From NCBI RefSeq assembly GCF_029633865.1, contig NC_079217.1, positions 53,437,979 through 53,501,978 on the forward strand: a stretch of DNA of 64,000 nucleotides. Reading direction: 5' to 3'. Shown here in pieces: positions 61,601 through 64,000 of this stretch. A model generated the notes under the pieces. The model did no database searches. It was not told the DNA's origin and saw only the letters and a program-made list of their open reading frames with translations. Position 1 is the first letter of the stretch. The number at the start of each line of letters is the position of its first letter. Position numbers and translations under genes: made by a program. Source of the DNA: Lampris incognitus (taxonomy: Eukaryota > Chordata > Actinopteri > Lampriformes > Lampridae).

Positions 61601-62009
61601 TACAGTGCATCCGGAAAGTATTCACATCCCTTCACTTTCCCCACATTTTGTTATGTTACAGCCTTATTCCAAAATGGATTAAATTCCTTTTTTTTTTTCT
61701 CATCAATCTACATACAATACCCCATAATGACAAAACGAAAAAGGTTTGGTAGAAATTTTTGCGAATTTATTAAAGATAAAAAACTGAAATATTGCATGTA
61801 CATAAGTATTCACACCCTTTACTCAGTACTTGGTTGAGGCACCCTTGTCAACAATTACAACCTAAAGTCTTCTTGTGTTTGAAGCTACAAGCTTGGCAAA
61901 CCTATATTTGGGGTATTTCTCCCATTCTTCTCTGCGGATCCTCTCGAGATCTGTCAGGTTAGATGGGGAGCGTCGCTGCACAGCTATTTTCAGGTCTTTC
62001 CAGAGGTGT

Positions 62010-62852
62010 TCAATGGGGTTCAATGGGGTTCAAGTCTGGGCTCTGGCTGGGCCACTCAAGGACATTCACAGACTTGTCCTGAAGCCACTCCTTCGTTGTC
62101 TTGGCTGTGTGCTTAGGGTCGTTGTCGTGTTGAAAGGTAAACCCTCGCCCCAGTCTGAGGTCCTGAGTGCTCTGTAGCAGGTTTTCATCAAGGATCTCTC
62201 TGTACTTTGCTCCATTCATCTTTCCCTCGATCCTGACTAGTCTCCCAGTTCCTGCCGCTGAAAAAAATCCCCACAGCATGATGCTGCCGCCACCATGCTT
62301 CACTGTAGGGATGGTATTAGCAAGGTGATGAGAGGTGCCTGGTTTCCTCCAGATGTGACGTTTGGCATTCAGGCCAAGGAGTTCAATCTTGGTTTCATCA
62401 GACCAGAGAATCTTGTTTCTCATGGTCTGAGAGTCCTTTAGGTGCTTTCTAGCAAACTCCAAGCGGGCTGTCATGTGCATTTTACTGAGCAGAGGCTTCC
62501 GTCTGGCCACTCTACCATAAAGGCCTGATTGGTGGAGTGCTGCAGAGATGGTTGTCCTTCTGGAAGGTTCTCCCATCTCCACAGAGGAACGCTGGAGCTC
62601 TGTCAGAGTGACCATCGGGTTCTTGGTCACCTCCCTGACCAAGGCCCTTCTCCCCCGATTGCTCAGTTTGGCTGGGCGGCCAGCTCTAGGAAGAGTCCTG
62701 GTGGATCCAAACTTCTTCCATTTACGAATTATGGAGACCACTGTGCTCTTCGGGACCTTCAAAGCTGTAGGCATTTTTTTGTACCCTTCCCCAGATCTGT
62801 GCCTCGATACAATCCTCTCTCGGAGGTCCACAGACAATTCCTTTGACTTCAT
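62010..62852 (-). pseudogene. Tc1-like DD34E transposase, nearly intact
   Basis: The 280-codon frame runs from MKSKELSVDLRERIVSRHRS through the helix-turn-helix (KVPKSTVVSIIRKW), the GRPAKLS linker, SDETK (first Asp), QHDNDPKH (second Asp) and DLNPIE (catalytic Glu). It ends two residues after the Glu. A 10-bp tandem duplication (TTCAATGGGG at about 62010-62030) shifts the frame there, removing the last ~60 residues. Intact Tc1 transposases are about 340 residues. Confidence 0.93.
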
Positions 62853-63159
62853 GGCTTGGTTTCTGCTCTGACATGCACTGTCAACAGTGGGACCTTATAT
62901 AGACAGGTGTGTGCCTTTCCAAATCATGTCCAATCCATTGAATTTACTACAGGTGGACTCCAATCAAGATGTAGAAACATCTCAAGGATGATCAGTGGAA
63001 ACAGGATGAACCTGAGCTCAATTTTGAGTGTCATAGCAAAGGGTGTGAATACTTACGTACATGCAATATTTCAGTTTTTTATTTTTAATAAATTTGCAAA
63101 AATGTCTACAAAACCTTTTTCACTTTGTCATTACGGGGTATTGTGTGTAGATTGATGAG

Positions 63160-63213
63160 GCGGATGATCCGCTGTGGCGACCCCTAACGGGAGCAGCCGA
63201 AAGTAGTAGTAGA
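63160..63213 (+). mobile_element. 54-bp RTE LINE tail inserted in the Tc1 end
   Basis: The insert consists of the last bases of the RTE 3' end (GATCCGCTGTGGCGACCCC) plus AGTAGTAGTAGA. It is flanked by a perfect 17-bp duplication, GTGTGTAGATTGATGAG (63143-63159 and 63214-63230). Confidence 0.93.
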
Positions 63214-63323
63214 GTGTGTAGATTGATGAGAAAAAAAGGAATTTAATCCATTTTGGAATAAGGCTGTAACATAACAAATGTGGGGAAAGTGAAGGGGTGT
63301 GAATACTTTCCGGATGCACTGTA

Positions 63324-63530
63324 ATTCCTTACAGCCTGCTGCAGAGAATTGGGGACAAGAATGTATGAGACACACAAATGTGAAGCTGTCTACATATACA
63401 GGAGACAAAATACCTGTGAAAGGAAAGTGTAACTTGACAGTAAACTATAAGTACAAAACATGTAGCGGAATTCATTGTGGTAAAAACATGCTAAACCAGT
63501 CCTGGGAATTCATGCATGTGAGGGAATGAG
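63324..63530 (+). pseudogene. Ty3/gypsy protease remnant, right part
   Basis: The frame that was open at 61600 resumes directly after the Tc1 and its TA duplication. It reads KLSTYTGDKIPVKGKCNLTV and stays open to 63529. It fits the body of the retropepsin that follows the LDTGA box. Confidence 0.7.
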
Positions 63531-64000
63531 GCTCATCCAGAGTGATGGTATTGAATAAAAGTGATTGTTAGATTGTTGTCAGATAGTACCTTGAACATCA
63601 TGCACTTTATTTTTAGCTTTTTCAAATATTTTCTGTAAAACATATGTTCATTTAAAGGCAGCCTTGTGTTGGGGTTTGTGTTGCTGTAAATTTTGGCACA
63701 AAATGTTCTACATTTACTACAACTGAATATCGGCCCCAAATATCAGTTATCAGCCACCATAACTTACCAATAATCGATATTGGTATTGGCCCTGAAAAAA
63801 CCATATCGTTCGACCGCTCGTCTAAACTTTAGATTTTAGAGAGGTGATTCTATCCTCTGCCACAGATATCTGGATCGCTGCACAGTTAACCCGCTCAACA
63901 CAATCATTGACATCTTTTTTCACGTTCTCTATTGCTGACAAAATGTAATTTCAGTTTGGACGAAAAATCCTATTTCGAGTTTGCGATAGCAGCTAATATG
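63531..64000. other. CUL3 intron 7, right edge
   Basis: No exon was recognised. The sequence around 63725-63815 (TATCGGCC, CGATATTGG) resembles terminal regions of hAT elements, but no partner end was located. Confidence 0.4.

Larger units (their letters stand above)
61603..63321 (-). mobile_element. Tc1-like transposon inserted in the gypsy remnant
   Basis: Terminal inverted repeats start CAGTGCATCCGGAAAGTATT and are flanked by TA (61601-61602 and 63322-63323). The length is 1.72 kb including a 71-bp addition from an RTE tail insertion with its duplication. It is the best preserved transposon in the window. Confidence 0.95.

Overview
The window is nuclear DNA of a vertebrate, almost certainly a ray-finned (teleost) fish. 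It holds two split host genes, both on the + strand, with GT..AG introns. The introns are filled with the usual teleost repeats: Tc1/mariner elements with TA target sites, several hAT families, RTE-type LINEs with a (TAG)n tail, tRNA-derived SINEs, an L1/Tx1 3' end, a Ty3/gypsy remnant and very long CA/GT, CT/GA and AT microsatellites. There is no bacterial, organellar or CRISPR content.

Layout. (1) 2521-23204: the last 18 coding exons of PDE2A (cGMP-stimulated dual-specificity phosphodiesterase), covering the end of GAF-A, all of GAF-B and the whole HD-type catalytic domain. Exons upstream of 2521 are outside the window or not recognisable in it. The 18 exons join into one open frame of 594 complete codons plus a stop, which checks every splice choice. 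A poly(A) signal lies at 24476. (2) 23205-28171: 3' flank, then intergenic DNA with a tandem tRNA-like repeat, then a CpG-rich promoter. (3) 28172-55820: the first seven coding exons of CUL3 (cullin-3), 342 codons in one frame. The gene runs off the right edge, so 55821-64000 is CUL3 intron 7.

The two host genes do not form a pathway. PDE2A hydrolyses cAMP and cGMP; CUL3 is the scaffold of BTB-adaptor ubiquitin ligases.

The most interesting non-gene content is a set of hammerhead-ribozyme-like cores. One at 47626-47680 (- strand, CUL3 intron 3) can be folded into stems I, II and III. A pair in opposite orientation at 7644-7674 and 8345-8375 sits in a Penelope-like insertion that also carries a piece of a Tc1 transposase gene. 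Decayed relatives lie at 17447 and 18699. Also notable are nested transposons whose insertion order can be read from exact target-site duplications: two hAT elements inside an older ZBED-type hAT gene (32.1-37.2 kb), and an RTE tail inside a Tc1 inside a gypsy pol remnant (61.1-63.5 kb).
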